Positions 43,326-52,295 of a DNA stretch of 64,000 bases are shown here, one piece after another. Each line of letters begins with the position of its first letter. Position 1 is the stretch's first letter. The notes below the pieces were generated by a model. The model saw nothing but the letters and a program-made list of their open reading frames with translations. It did not search any database and was not told the DNA's origin. This DNA is from Paenibacillus oleatilyticus (GTDB taxonomy: Bacteria > Bacillota > Bacilli > Paenibacillales > NBRC-103111). The DNA lies in the NCBI RefSeq assembly GCF_018998565.1, contig NZ_JAHNZO010000001.1, positions 1 through 64,000 of the forward strand, in the 5' to 3' direction. Both the position numbers and the translations under genes were made by a program.

Positions 43326-43411
43326 CCTATGGCTGTCTCCTTTTTTTGACGTGGTGTAGTTAGAATGGCGTTTTCACCAGTTTAACCGTTTTTCGGGGGA
43401 AAAGACAAGCC

Positions 43412-43450
43412 AAAAAGCCCATTTCCTATCGGAACGAAGGAAACGGGCCT
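43412..43450 (-). terminator. Terminator of the ycnI-like gene
   Basis: Minus strand AGGCCCGTTTCCT paired with AGGAAATGGGCTT then TTTT, about 30 bp past the stop. Confidence 0.85.
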
Positions 43451-43478
43451 TGCATGATAGCCGTCAGATAGTTGACGG

Positions 43479-44120
43479 CTAGGCTTTTCTGCGCATCAGC
43501 GAAACGATCAGCGCTGCGGCGCCAAGCACGACGCCCGCGATGGACAAGTAAAGCGGCGTTTGGGACGCGGTGGGAGCTTCGGATGCAGCCTTATCGGCCG
43601 CCGGTGCCGCAGGCGCCGTCGTATGGCCGTGGCTGTCCGTTCCGGCTCCGGCCGGTTTTGCGTTCACTTTCGTCACGGAAGCCGGTTTGTCCGAGCCGTC
43701 GGCGCCTACCCATTCGACGATACTGCCGTCTTTGTAGGTCTGGTACGCCTTCCACGTAATCGCGGTAGCGTTATCGGCTACTTTGCCCTGCATGTAAAAC
43801 TCGCCGAATTCCGTGGCGCCCAAGCCTTCACCGGTAGCCGTCCATATTACGCCGGTAATTTTATTGTTCGCATCCTTCGTCAGCTCGTATTTCCAGCCCG
43901 GCTTCGGCTCGAAGCGGGAAATCGATACGGAGTCCAGTGGAAACTTCACTTCGACTTTTACCGTCGGAATATCTTTTTCCGTCGGCACCCGAACGGCAAA
44001 TTTCTCATAGCTTCCCTGTGTCGTCTCTTTCGGCAGCACCGTGACATGCGCGCTGACAAAGCCTCCACCAAGCATGGAAGCGAGCAGGCCGAGCGCGAGC
44101 GCAAAACGCCATTTTTTCAT
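43479..44120 (-). CDS. ycnI: YcnI-like copper-binding membrane protein (DUF1775)
   Basis: A 213-residue secreted, membrane-anchored protein. Signal peptide ends in SAHVTV: after cleavage His becomes residue 1 and can bind Cu with a Trp (PGWKYE), as described for YcnI. A DUF1775 core is followed by an Ala/Pro-rich linker with HGH and a C-terminal TM helix with RRK. In Bacillus it lies beside the CopC/D-like YcnJ and YcnK repressor; here it stands alone after a NarL-type system. Confidence 0.88.
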   Translation of the reverse strand: MKKWRFALALGLLASMLGGGFVSAHVTVLPKETTQGSYEKFAVRVPTEKDIPTVKVEVKFPLDSVSISRFEPKPGWKYELTKDANNKITGVIWTATGEGLGATEFGEFYMQGKVADNATAITWKAYQTYKDGSIVEWVGADGSDKPASVTKVNAKPAGAGTDSHGHTTAPAAPAADKAASEAPTASQTPLYLSIAGVVLGAAALIVSLMRRKA

Positions 44121-44140
44121 AAATAAAAGCCCCTTTCTCT

Positions 44141-44186
44141 ATAAGCGATCAGTTTATCCTACTGTACTGTATCGTAAACCGCTTAT
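44141..44186. promoter_or_regulatory. Long inverted repeat upstream of ycnI
   Basis: ATAAGCG (44141-44147) pairs with CGCTTAT (44180-44186), and GTTTA (44152-44156) with TAAAC (44175-44179). ACTGT occurs twice in tandem within the loop. It lies in the promoter region of ycnI, and may be an operator or the terminator-like end of the upstream gene. Confidence 0.4.
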
Positions 44187-44207
44187 CGAAAGAATGGCTC
44201 GACCGGG

Positions 44208-44882
44208 CTATTTTCCCCCTTGTTTTTGTCCGATCTGTGTCAATCCGTGACGCACCGCATAAGCGGTCAGCTGCACCCGGTTGTCCAGCGCCAGCTTGGA
44301 TAAAATGTTCTTGATATGGTTCTTGACGGTATTCTCCGTAATGATCAGCGTCTCGGCGATTTGGCGGTTGCTCTGCCCGCTGGCGACGCAGCTCAGGATC
44401 TCGCATTCGCGCTGGGAAAGCACGCCCGGCCCGATGTCGCTGGCCGCAGATTCCCCGGCCGAACGGAACGAATGGAACAGCCGGTCTGCCATGCCACGGG
44501 AAATTTCGCTGTTCTCGTCGAGCAAGCCGCGCAAGTAGGCAATCCAGTCGTCGGGGTCCATGTTTTTGAGCAGATAGCCTTGGGCCCCATGCCTTACGGC
44601 CGTAAACAGATCGGCCACGTCGTCGGAAACCGTAAGCATAACGATGCGGATGTGCGGATACAGCTGTTTAATCCGCTTGGTCGCTTCAAGGCCGCTCATT
44701 TCCGGCATCTGAATGTCCATCAGCACCAGGTCCGGCAAAAGCCGGCCGCACAGCTCGACGGCCTCGGCGCCGCTGCGGGCTTCCCCAATCCATTCGAAGC
44801 CGGTCTCCCCGTCGATCAGCGTACGGATGGCCCGGCGGGCTAACGGATGATCGTCGGCGATCAGCACCCGGTAATTCATCAT
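44208..44882 (-). CDS. NarL/LuxR-family response regulator
   Basis: About 224 residues from ATG 44882, overlapping the kinase stop (TGATG). Receiver with VLIADDHPLARRAI and phospho-Asp in LVLMDIQMPEMSG; C-terminal LuxR helix-turn-helix with LSQRECEILSCVASGQSNRQ. Partner of the kinase before it. The frame is open further upstream but those codons are antisense-type readings of the kinase. Confidence 0.93.
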   Translation of the reverse strand: MMNYRVLIADDHPLARRAIRTLIDGETGFEWIGEARSGAEAVELCGRLLPDLVLMDIQMPEMSGLEATKRIKQLYPHIRIVMLTVSDDVADLFTAVRHGAQGYLLKNMDPDDWIAYLRGLLDENSEISRGMADRLFHSFRSAGESAASDIGPGVLSQRECEILSCVASGQSNRQIAETLIITENTVKNHIKNILSKLALDNRVQLTAYAVRHGLTQIGQKQGGK

Positions 44883-45697
44883 CACAGCTTCACCTCCCGC
44901 AGCGGTCCGGTCACGATCAGCTCCAGCCCCTGCCTTTCCCTCGCCCGGATTTCCAGCTCCGCCCCCAGCTCCTGCGCCCGCTTGCGCATAATCGATACCC
45001 CGTACCGGTTCGGCCGCTGTCCGGCATCGCCCTCCATGCCTTTGCCGTCGTCGGCTATGCGCAGTCTCCAGCTTCGTCCGTCCTGCGTCGGGCCGAGCTC
45101 CACCTCTGCGTGGTCGGCATACGAGTGTTTGCGAATGTTCGTGAACGCCTCCCGGATAATGGAGAACAAAGGCACTTCCGCCGACGGCGATATCCCTTCC
45201 TCCGGAACGGTAATGCTGTGATTGACGGCGATGCCGCTCATGCTGCTCCATTCCTCCAGCCATGTCCGCAGACGCGAGCCGAAGTCGGCTCCTTCCTCGG
45301 GCGCCGTCCGCAGATTGAAGATCGCCTGCCGCAGATGGTGGTCGATTTCGGAAACGGCCGAGCGCGCCTCTTCGATCTGCCCTTTCTTCAACTGCACGTT
45401 CAGGAAAAACAAAATTTGCGCGATATTGTCGTGCAGCTCTTGGGCGAGCCGCTCGCGCTCCTCGTATACCGCCCGCTTCGATTGCTCGACGGCCAGCTTT
45501 GCGTTCATGGCCTCGATGCGGTTGAACATCCAGTTGCCGAACAAGAACGAAAGCAGCAGTGTAAGCAGCGTCATGTAGAAATTGCCCGTCTCCATGGACA
45601 GCACGTCCAGCAGAAAGTCGTGGCGTATATACTCGAATCCGCCAATGACCAGAGGCGGAAGCAGGATCGTCAATATTTTTAGCTTGCGCATCGACAT
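44882..45697 (-). CDS. NarL-type sensor histidine kinase
   Basis: A 271-residue kinase with two N-terminal TM helices and only a short external loop, HisKA_3 with acceptor His in LAQELHDNIAQILFFL, and an HATPase domain with DDGKGM and GVSIMRKRAQELGAELEI. The layout is like LiaS/DesK intramembrane-sensing kinases. The SD is weak. Signal unknown. Confidence 0.9.
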   Translation of the reverse strand: MSMRKLKILTILLPPLVIGGFEYIRHDFLLDVLSMETGNFYMTLLTLLLSFLFGNWMFNRIEAMNAKLAVEQSKRAVYEERERLAQELHDNIAQILFFLNVQLKKGQIEEARSAVSEIDHHLRQAIFNLRTAPEEGADFGSRLRTWLEEWSSMSGIAVNHSITVPEEGISPSAEVPLFSIIREAFTNIRKHSYADHAEVELGPTQDGRSWRLRIADDGKGMEGDAGQRPNRYGVSIMRKRAQELGAELEIRARERQGLELIVTGPLREVKL

Positions 45698-46001
45698 AAA
45701 ATTATTCCATCGCCTTTCTTCCTATGTTAATCCATCGCTGTTTCCGTATCCATTATATACCGATCAGCCGCAAGCTTCGAGACAAATTCGGCGGAATGGT
45801 AAGCAGGATTAATAAAAATAGCGTTGTGTCGCATTCCATTTGCGAAAAAACTCATCTTTTTTGAGAAAATAAAAAAGGAGCAAAGTATTCAGTTTAATGC
45901 ACAGAAATATATTCAAAAGGTATTGTCTGGACCATAAAACAGGAGTAAAATAAAGTGTAGTACTTTATTTGGCATTAACAACTGAATTTTTAGCACATAC
46001 T

Positions 46002-46040
46002 AAAAAGGGAATGCAGATGCCGTTAACATCTAACATTCCC
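46002..46040 (-). terminator. Terminator of the toxin mRNA
   Basis: Minus strand: GGGAATG..AGATG paired with CATCT..CATTCCC then TTTTT. It ends the toxin transcript about 90 bases past the stop. The gap 45698-46001 shows no supported gene. Confidence 0.75.
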
Positions 46041-46145
46041 CTCACGTATCACAATAGCCGCTTTTAAGGGCGGTTGGCTTCAAAGGGTATGCCGAAGAAT
46101 AGACCGTTTACCTTTGCGAGAGGGCGGTCTATTTCTTTTTCTGCG
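46041..46145 (+). ncRNA. Candidate antisense antitoxin RNA
   Basis: On the plus strand a hairpin AGACCG..CGGTCT (46101-46130) followed by ATTTCTTTTT ends just inside the 3' end of the toxin gene. A transcript ending there would pair with the toxin mRNA 3' region, as RatA does with txpA. The 5' end is not resolved from sequence; no clear promoter could be fixed. Confidence 0.45.
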
Positions 46146-46293
46146 AAAGTTCGATGATCTTTATAATCAGCGTTAGCAGAGCAATTAAAAGTCCACTAGA
46201 GCTAATAACTATAATCATAACGTCTTTCACGTCCATTGGCATCACCTCCCTTCCGAGAGGTTAGCCGACCGCCCATAAAGCCATTCTATTGTG
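46050..46293. repeat. Long imperfect inverted repeat around the toxin
   Basis: 46050-46080 and 46263-46293 are reverse complements with few differences (shared CACAATAG, GCTTT and GGGCGGT-GGCT). In the toxin mRNA, 5' and 3' ends would pair, which usually hides the SD of type I toxins. Confidence 0.7.
46129..46236 (-). CDS. Small hydrophobic holin-like toxin (type I TA)
   Basis: 35 residues: MDVKDVMIIVISSSGLLIAL then LTLIIKIIELSQKKK, one TM helix with basic tail. ATG 46236 is 8 nt after GGAGG; ATG 46242 is too close to it. The short size, hydrophobic core and lysine tail match the holin-like toxin group (TxpA/BsrG relatives). Surrounded by a terminator, a long inverted repeat and a plus-strand terminator, the usual type I toxin-antitoxin design. 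Confidence 0.75.
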   Translation of the reverse strand: MDVKDVMIIVISSSGLLIALLTLIIKIIELSQKKK

Positions 46294-46301
46294 ATTGGAT
46301 T

Positions 46302-46310
46302 ATTATACCA
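46302..46310 (-). promoter_or_regulatory. Toxin promoter (extended -10)
   Basis: Minus strand TGGTATAAT, an extended -10 with no good -35. Start of transcription about 46294 falls at the first base of the inverted repeat. Confidence 0.65.
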
Positions 46311-46331
46311 TAACATAGAATGGAGGAATAG

Positions 46332-46384
46332 AAAAAAGAGGACAATCCCGTGGCTTTTGCTCCGCTCCGGGGATCGTCCTCTTT
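46332..46384 (-). terminator. Terminator of the rbs operon
   Basis: Minus strand GAGGACGATCCC..GGGATTGTCCTC followed by TTTTTTC, 37 bp past the rbsB stop and just ahead of the toxin promoter. Confidence 0.9.
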
Positions 46385-46420
46385 CCATATAAAGCGTTTC
46401 TTTTGGCTAAACGCTATGGC

Positions 46421-47371
46421 TTATTTTTTTGTAATCAGTTCCAAATCAACAGGAATCGAAGCTTCCACTTTCTCGCCTTTCGTTACCTTCACGGCCGTTT
46501 TTACCGCTACATCGCCGATGGCTGCCGGCTTTTGCGCTACCGTCGCGGCCATTTTGCCTTCGTTTACGGCTTTCACCGCATCGTCGGTCGCGTCGAAGCC
46601 GACGACGACAATGTTTTTGCCGGAGGCTTGAATCGCTTGCAGCGCGCCCAGCGCCATCTCGTCGTTGTGAGCGAATACGGCCGCAACGTCCTTATTCCCT
46701 TGCAGGATGTTTTCCATAACGGACAGCCCTTTGGCACGGTCGAAGTCGGCCGGCTGGGAAGCGGCCATTTTCACGCCGTCTTTGCCGTCCACGGCATTGT
46801 GGAAGCCTTTGCCGCGGTCGCGGGCTGCCGAGGTTCCGGCGATGCCTTGCAGCTCAACGATGTTGCCTTTGCCGCCGATTGCTTTAAGAATGTAGTCGCC
46901 GGCCATCTGTCCGCCCTTGACGTTGTCGGATGCGATGTGCGAGACGACTTGACCGCCGTTCGCCGCGCGGTCGATGGTGATTACCGGAATGTTGGCTTTG
47001 TTAGCTGCCTCAACCGCGGTAATTACCGCTACGCTGTCGGTCGGATTAATCAGGATAACGTTTACTTTTTTCTGAATCAGGTCCTCGATGCCGCTGATTT
47101 GCTTCGAGGTATCGTTCTGCGCGTCGACGACGACCAGATCGGCTCCGGCTTCCTTCGCCGCTTTCTCGGCGCCTTCTTTCAACGTGACGAAGAACGGGTT
47201 ATTGAGTGTGGAAATCGAGAGACCGATGGTTGTTTTGCCGGAAGCGGCGCCTCCCTCTTTCTTCGGCTCGGCCGTCTTCGCTCCGCCCTCCAGATTGGAC
47301 TTGGTGGAGCAGCCGGCGGCTACCATGACGAATACCAGCAGCAGCGACAGAACCATGTACATTTTTTTCAT
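46421..47371 (-). CDS. rbsB: RbsB, ribose-binding lipoprotein
   Basis: A 316-residue substrate-binding lipoprotein of the ribose importer. Signal peptide with lipobox VAAGC; periplasmic binding fold with IGLSISTLNNPFFVTLKEGA and later DRAANGG, AHNDEMALGALQAI. Last gene of the operon. Confidence 0.95.
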   Translation of the reverse strand: MKKMYMVLSLLLVFVMVAAGCSTKSNLEGGAKTAEPKKEGGAASGKTTIGLSISTLNNPFFVTLKEGAEKAAKEAGADLVVVDAQNDTSKQISGIEDLIQKKVNVILINPTDSVAVITAVEAANKANIPVITIDRAANGGQVVSHIASDNVKGGQMAGDYILKAIGGKGNIVELQGIAGTSAARDRGKGFHNAVDGKDGVKMAASQPADFDRAKGLSVMENILQGNKDVAAVFAHNDEMALGALQAIQASGKNIVVVGFDATDDAVKAVNEGKMAATVAQKPAAIGDVAVKTAVKVTKGEKVEASIPVDLELITKK

Positions 47372-47394
47372 GTTACTTTTCCCCTTTGCTTTTT

Positions 47395-48348
47395 TTATTT
47401 GGCGGCTTTGGAACGGTCCAGCAGCACCGCAATCAGAATGACGGCGCCCTTCACGACCAGCTGATAAAAGGATGAAACGTTCAGCAGGTTCAGACCGTTG
47501 TCCAATACGCCTATGATCATGGCGCCGATCAGCGTCCCCACCAGCCAGCCCCGTCCGCCGGATAGGCTGGTTCCTCCGAGGACAACCGCGGCAATCGCAT
47601 CAAGCTCGTAAGAGGTGCCTGCCGTCGGCTGCGCGGAGTTGAGTCTGGAGGTGAGTATAATTCCGCTTAAAGCTGCCAATAATCCGCTTACCGAATAAAC
47701 CATGACTTTGATTCTGGAAGTATTGATCCCGGAAAGCCAAGTCGCTTCCTCATTGCTTCCCAGCGCGTAAACGCGCCGCCCAAAGGTCGTATATTTCAAT
47801 ATAATGAACAGGATGATAAAGGTCAGGACCATCCAAACGATCGGCATCGGAATTTCGAGAAAATACCCTTTCCCGATGATGGCGAAATCTTCGTGCAGTC
47901 CCGTAATCGGCCGGCCCTGTGTATAGACGAGCGTCAGGCCGCGGTAGACGGTCATGGTCGCCAAAGTCGCGATGAAGGGAGCAACCTTCCCTTTGGTGAC
48001 CAGCAAGCCGTTGACAGCACCGAACACCGCTCCGCAGCCAAGGCCGATCAGCATGGCCAGCCACGGATTCATGCCGGAGGCCATCATACCCGCCGTAAAC
48101 GCGCTGGACAGTGCCAGAACCGCTCCGACGGAAAGGTCGATTCCTCCGGTCAGAATAACGAACGTCATCCCGAACGCGATCAAGGCGTTGATGGAAATTT
48201 GCCTAAGCACGTTGAAAATGTTGGTCACGGTCAAAAAGTCGCTGTTGATCACCGACAAAACGACGACGATTAAGGCGAGTCCGAGCAGCGGACCCAGGCT
48301 GAACGCTTTGCCTGCCCGCTTACCGCCCGCTTTCGCTTCCGTTTGCAT
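47395..48348 (-). CDS. rbsC: RbsC, ribose permease
   Basis: About 317 residues from ATG 48348, which has GGAGG 8 nt upstream; the longer frame to 48423 is inside rbsA. Eight to ten hydrophobic segments and the family stretch NGLLVTKGKVAPFIATLATM. Its start overlaps the rbsA end by 29 bp. Confidence 0.95.
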   Translation of the reverse strand: MQTEAKAGGKRAGKAFSLGPLLGLALIVVVLSVINSDFLTVTNIFNVLRQISINALIAFGMTFVILTGGIDLSVGAVLALSSAFTAGMMASGMNPWLAMLIGLGCGAVFGAVNGLLVTKGKVAPFIATLATMTVYRGLTLVYTQGRPITGLHEDFAIIGKGYFLEIPMPIVWMVLTFIILFIILKYTTFGRRVYALGSNEEATWLSGINTSRIKVMVYSVSGLLAALSGIILTSRLNSAQPTAGTSYELDAIAAVVLGGTSLSGGRGWLVGTLIGAMIIGVLDNGLNLLNVSSFYQLVVKGAVILIAVLLDRSKAAK

Positions 48349-49846
48349 GATGCTTTCCTCCTCCTGTCGCGCAGTGCATAATTTTTTCTTGCGTGGCTTC
48401 CCCTCGGGCGAACTCTCCGGCAATCCGGCCTTCGTGCATCACCAGAATGCGGTCGCTCATGCCGAGAACCTCCGGAAGCTCCGACGAAATCATCAGAATA
48501 GCTACGCCTCGGGAGACTAATTGATTCATCAAATCGTAAATCTCCTTCTTCGCGCCGATGTCCACCCCGCGGGTCGGCTCGTCCAAAATAAACACCTGCG
48601 GATTCGTTTCGAGCCACTTGCCGATCACGACCTTCTGCTGATTTCCGCCGCTCAGGGAGCCGACCTTCTGCTCGCCGTTCGGGGTCTTGATCAGCAATTG
48701 CGAGATGAGCCGGTCCGAGATGCCGGTTTCTTTGCTGCGGCTGACAAACCCGAATGAGGAAACGTCCTTCAAATTAGGCAGCGAAATGTTGTCCTTCACG
48801 GACAAGTTCAACAACAGTCCTTCGTCCTTGCGGTCCTCCGTGACCAGCGCGATGCCCGCGCGGATCGCATCGACCGGCTTGCGGATGGCGACGGGCCGGC
48901 CGTCGACGCGGATTTCTCCCTGGCGGGCCGGCGTCACCCCGAACAAGGCTTTGGCCAGCTCGGTTCGGCCGGCCCCCATCAGACCGGCGATGCCGACGAT
49001 TTCCCCGCTGCGTACGGCGAAGGAAATGTCTTGCAGCTTGCCCGGCAGCGACAGGCCGTTAACCTCCAGCTTAGGCTCGCCGACGGCAACGTCGATTTTT
49101 GGGAAACGGTCTTTGATTTCCCGACCTACCATCATTTTGACCAGCTTGTCGATATTCGTATCCGCTACGCGGTCCGTCCCTACCGTATGCCCGTCTCTCA
49201 TGACAGTGACCCGGTCGCAGATGCGGAAAATTTCCTCCATCCGGTGGGAGATGTAGATCATCCCGACGCCCTTGGCTTTGAGCGATTCGATCACCGTAAA
49301 GAGCGCTTCGATCTCACGGTCGGTCAGCGCCGCCGTCGGCTCGTCGAGCACGAGAATTTCCGCATTCATGGAAAGCGCTTTAGCAATCTCGATCATTTGC
49401 TGCTGTCCGACGGACAGCTCGCCTGCGATGATGCCGGGATCGATGGACAAGCCGAGCTGGGACAAGAAGCGAACCGATTCCTGCCTCATTTTGCTCCAAT
49501 TGATCATCCCGCTCCGGCCGTAAGTGAATTCCCGCCCGAGAAAAATATTTTCCATCACCGTCAAATGCGGGATTAAGTTCAATTCCTGATGAATCATGGC
49601 AATGCCCAAGCTTTGCGCCATGGAAGGAGAAGCGATCTCGCAAGGCGTCCCCTTCAGGATCACGGTTCCGCCGTCTCTGCGGTGAATGCCGCCGAGGATT
49701 TTCATGAGCGTCGATTTCCCCGCGCCGTTCTCCCCCATCAGCGCGTGCACTTCCCCGCCGGTCAGGTTGAACGTTACCTGATCCAGCACGCGGACGCCCG
49801 GGAAGCTCTTGCTGATGTCGTTCATTTCCAGCAGGTATGTCGTCAT
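48320..49846 (-). CDS. rbsA: RbsA, ribose ABC ATPase (two domains)
   Basis: About 508 residues: two fused ABC domains. The first has Walker A GENGAGKST, LSVGQQQM, and Walker B LVLDEPTAALT; the second has a degenerate Walker A (GLMGAGRTEL) and LSGGNQQK, FILDEPTRGVD, as in RbsA. ATG 49846 is 9 nt after AAAGGAG; the GTG at 49855 is too close. Confidence 0.95.
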   Translation of the reverse strand: MTTYLLEMNDISKSFPGVRVLDQVTFNLTGGEVHALMGENGAGKSTLMKILGGIHRRDGGTVILKGTPCEIASPSMAQSLGIAMIHQELNLIPHLTVMENIFLGREFTYGRSGMINWSKMRQESVRFLSQLGLSIDPGIIAGELSVGQQQMIEIAKALSMNAEILVLDEPTAALTDREIEALFTVIESLKAKGVGMIYISHRMEEIFRICDRVTVMRDGHTVGTDRVADTNIDKLVKMMVGREIKDRFPKIDVAVGEPKLEVNGLSLPGKLQDISFAVRSGEIVGIAGLMGAGRTELAKALFGVTPARQGEIRVDGRPVAIRKPVDAIRAGIALVTEDRKDEGLLLNLSVKDNISLPNLKDVSSFGFVSRSKETGISDRLISQLLIKTPNGEQKVGSLSGGNQQKVVIGKWLETNPQVFILDEPTRGVDIGAKKEIYDLMNQLVSRGVAILMISSELPEVLGMSDRILVMHEGRIAGEFARGEATQEKIMHCATGGGKHHANGSESGR

Positions 49847-49862
49847 GACGGCCACTCCTTTC

Positions 49863-50258
49863 TTAAAAGATCACGCCGGCCTGCAGAACGATGTTCGCAT
49901 ATGGTGTAAATTCGCCTGTCCGAATAACCGCTTTCGCTTCGTGCGTAAGCTTCTTCAACTGCTCGTGGCTGACCGTTCGAACCGGGATGCCCTTCATGAC
50001 GGCTTCCAGCTCCTGCTGGAACCGCGGGCTGGCCCGCTCCATTTCGTCCGCAACGAACGCGGCCTCCACTTCCATCTCTTCAAGCACGGTGGACAGCGTC
50101 TCCAGCAGGGAAGGCACGCCCTGCTTCAAAGCCAAATCAATCCGCCGCACATGATCGGGAATCGGCAGTCCGCTGTCGCAGATGACTACCGTGTCCGTAT
50201 GGCCCAATTTGCTGATCACTTCGGAAATTTCGCTGTTGATGATTCCGATTTTTTTCAT
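49863..50258 (-). CDS. rbsD: RbsD, D-ribose pyranase
   Basis: 131 residues, exactly the family length, from ATG 50258 with GGAGGGG 8 nt upstream. Converts beta-pyranose to furanose ribose ahead of phosphorylation. Conserved NSEISEVISKLGHTD and DSGLPIP, with the likely catalytic His of the GHTD motif. Confidence 0.95.
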   Translation of the reverse strand: MKKIGIINSEISEVISKLGHTDTVVICDSGLPIPDHVRRIDLALKQGVPSLLETLSTVLEEMEVEAAFVADEMERASPRFQQELEAVMKGIPVRTVSHEQLKKLTHEAKAVIRTGEFTPYANIVLQAGVIF

Positions 50259-50275
50259 GATGGTTTCCCCTCCGC

Positions 50276-51190
50276 TCACCCGTTAAAATCGAGCACTTCC
50301 TGCAGCGTGGGCATCCCCGGCTGAGCCCCGAATTTCGTCACGGCAAGCGCCGAAACCTTGGCCGCGAACGATACGGCTTCTTCTAGGCTTTGTCCCAAAG
50401 CAAGCGAATAAGCCAGCCCTGCGTTAAACGAATCACCGGCCCCGGTCGTATCCACGACCTCCATGACATATCCGGGAACGCGGGTCAGCGTACTCTCCTG
50501 CGCCATAAACGCGGAGCCTTCCGCGCCGAGCGTCGTGATCACGTGCCGGGCGCCCATGCCGGCCAACTCCCGCATCGCGGCTTCCAATTCGCCGCCCTCC
50601 GCGGAACGCCCGGTCAGCAAGGCCAATTCCGTCCGGTTCGGGGTAATATAGTCGACGTTGCGCAGCAATTCCTCCGGCAGCTTCTGCGCCGGGGCGGGGT
50701 TCAATACGACCGTGCACCCGCAAGCCTTCGCCACTTGTGCCGCATGCGCAACGGTATCCACGGGAATTTCCATCTGAAGCAGCACAATGTCCGCCGTGGC
50801 GATAACTTCCCGGCAAGCGTCGATATGCGCGGGCAGCAGCGTATGATTTGCACCCGGCAGGACGACAATACTGTTATCTCCCTGACAAACGTAAATACTG
50901 GCAACTCCTGTAGCCGCTTGCTCCGCGACCCGTACCGTATCCATGCCCACGTTCTCGGCTTGCAGCGCTTTCACCAGCTCTTGCCCGAAGCTGTCGGTAC
51001 CGACCGCACCGACCATCGTCACGGCCGCGCCCAGTCGGGCCGCCGCCACGGCCTGGTTCGCGCCCTTTCCTCCGGGAAGAAAACGGATGCCGTGTCCAAG
51101 CATCGTCTCCCCCTGCTGCGGATACCGGTCCGCCTCGATGACAATATCCATATTCAAGCTTCCGATCACAACGATTTTAGGAGCTTTCAT
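50276..51190 (-). CDS. rbsK: RbsK, ribokinase
   Basis: A 304-residue PfkB-family kinase making ribose 5-phosphate. Motif 1 PGGKGANQAVAAARLGA near residues 38-54 and motif 2 VDTTGAGDSFNAGLAYSL with the catalytic Asp. First enzyme gene after rbsR; its first codons overlap the end of rbsR by 14 bp. Confidence 0.95.
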   Translation of the reverse strand: MKAPKIVVIGSLNMDIVIEADRYPQQGETMLGHGIRFLPGGKGANQAVAAARLGAAVTMVGAVGTDSFGQELVKALQAENVGMDTVRVAEQAATGVASIYVCQGDNSIVVLPGANHTLLPAHIDACREVIATADIVLLQMEIPVDTVAHAAQVAKACGCTVVLNPAPAQKLPEELLRNVDYITPNRTELALLTGRSAEGGELEAAMRELAGMGARHVITTLGAEGSAFMAQESTLTRVPGYVMEVVDTTGAGDSFNAGLAYSLALGQSLEEAVSFAAKVSALAVTKFGAQPGMPTLQEVLDFNG

Positions 51191-52190
51191 GTCCGTTCCT
51201 CCTTAAGGTCGACTCTCTGGGCACGAGCGCGACGTCCAGCTCATACGTCTGGTCCGCTTCCAGCGTGCCTTCGATTTTCTTGATCAAAATCCGCGAGACA
51301 AGCGCGCCCATCTCATAGATCGGCTGGGCGACCGTCGTCAGCTCCGGCTGCGTAATCTCCGTCATGCCGATGCCGTCAAAGCCGCATACCGCCACTTGCC
51401 CGGGCACTTGCACGCCCATCCGGTGAAGCGCCTTGAGCGCGCCTACCGCCATCAGGTCGTTCCCAGCAAAAATCGCGTCCACATCGGGATGGCGCTCCAT
51501 CAGCAGCTCCGTCGCCCGGATTCCGCCTTCGATCCGAAAGTCTCCCTGGATCATGAAGGTCGGCGAATACCAGTCCAAATGCTTCACGGACTCCTCATAC
51601 CCGGCCAGCCGCTCCTTGGCCGTAATGAATTCCTGCGGGCCGTAGATGTGGGCGATTTTCCGGCAGCCCATGCCTAGAAGATGCTCGACGGCCAGCTTCG
51701 CGCCTTCCCGATTTTTGGAGCGGACCACGCTGCACGATTGCTTCGGCGGCACCCGGTCGAGGCAAACGACGGGGATGCCTTTCTTGGTCATCTGCTCGAC
51801 ATCCGCGGAATCCAGCGTATTGGAAGCAAAAATAATGCCGTCGATATATTTTTTCTTCAACACCTCAATATAGGACTTCTCCTTAACCCCTTCGTCGTCG
51901 GAGTTGCACAAAATCACCGTATACCCGTACATCGAGGCAACATCCTCGACGGCCCGGGCCAGCTCCGGAAAGAAGGGGTTGGAAATATCCGGAAGAATCA
52001 AGGCGATGGTGTTCGTCTTCTTTCCGGCCAATCCCCGGGCCACCGCATTCGGCTCGTAGTTCAGCGCTTCGATGGCTTTTTTGATTTTCTGCTCCGTTTC
52101 CACGTTCACATAGCCGCTTTTGTTCAAATACCGGGAAATCGTCGCAACGGACACGCCCGCCAGCTTGGCTACATCCCGAATGGTTGCCAT
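51177..52190 (-). CDS. rbsR: RbsR, LacI-family repressor
   Basis: A 337-residue repressor. N-terminal LacI helix-turn-helix ATIRDVAKLAGVSVATISRY, hinge NAVARGLAGKKT, and a sugar-binding domain like RbsB. GGGGTGAGG precedes the ATG. It is the first gene of its own operon and very likely binds the two operators just upstream. Confidence 0.93.
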   Translation of the reverse strand: MATIRDVAKLAGVSVATISRYLNKSGYVNVETEQKIKKAIEALNYEPNAVARGLAGKKTNTIALILPDISNPFFPELARAVEDVASMYGYTVILCNSDDEGVKEKSYIEVLKKKYIDGIIFASNTLDSADVEQMTKKGIPVVCLDRVPPKQSCSVVRSKNREGAKLAVEHLLGMGCRKIAHIYGPQEFITAKERLAGYEESVKHLDWYSPTFMIQGDFRIEGGIRATELLMERHPDVDAIFAGNDLMAVGALKALHRMGVQVPGQVAVCGFDGIGMTEITQPELTTVAQPIYEMGALVSRILIKKIEGTLEADQTYELDVALVPRESTLRRNGHESS

Positions 52191-52206
52191 ACTTCCTCAC
52201 CCCTGC

Positions 52207-52226
52207 TATGTGGTACCGGTTACATA
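52207..52226. promoter_or_regulatory. RbsR/CcpA-type operator 1
   Basis: TATGTGGTACCGGTTACATA. The 16-mer inside (TGTGGTACCGGTTACA) is identical to operator 2. It lies between promoter and rbsR start. As TGTAACCGGTACCA (minus) it is one mismatch from the CcpA cre consensus. Confidence 0.8.
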
Positions 52227-52265
52227 TCGATTAAAAAAAATAGCATATACTGCTAATTCATTTTT

Positions 52266-52294
52266 ATAAAATATGATAATTCTCACCTGTTCAA
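52266..52294 (-). promoter_or_regulatory. Promoter of the rbs operon
   Basis: Minus strand TTGAAC (52289-52294), 17-bp spacer, TTTTAT (52266-52271), placed between the two operators. Confidence 0.55.
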
Positions 52295-52295
52295 G

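Noticed and set aside
45860..45955. Small plus-strand peptide (18 codons after AAAAAGGAG)
   Set aside because: Very short, no further support; it may be chance in AT-rich DNA.
46403..47464. 353-codon plus-strand frame opposite rbsB
   Set aside because: Antisense shadow of a clear binding-protein gene.
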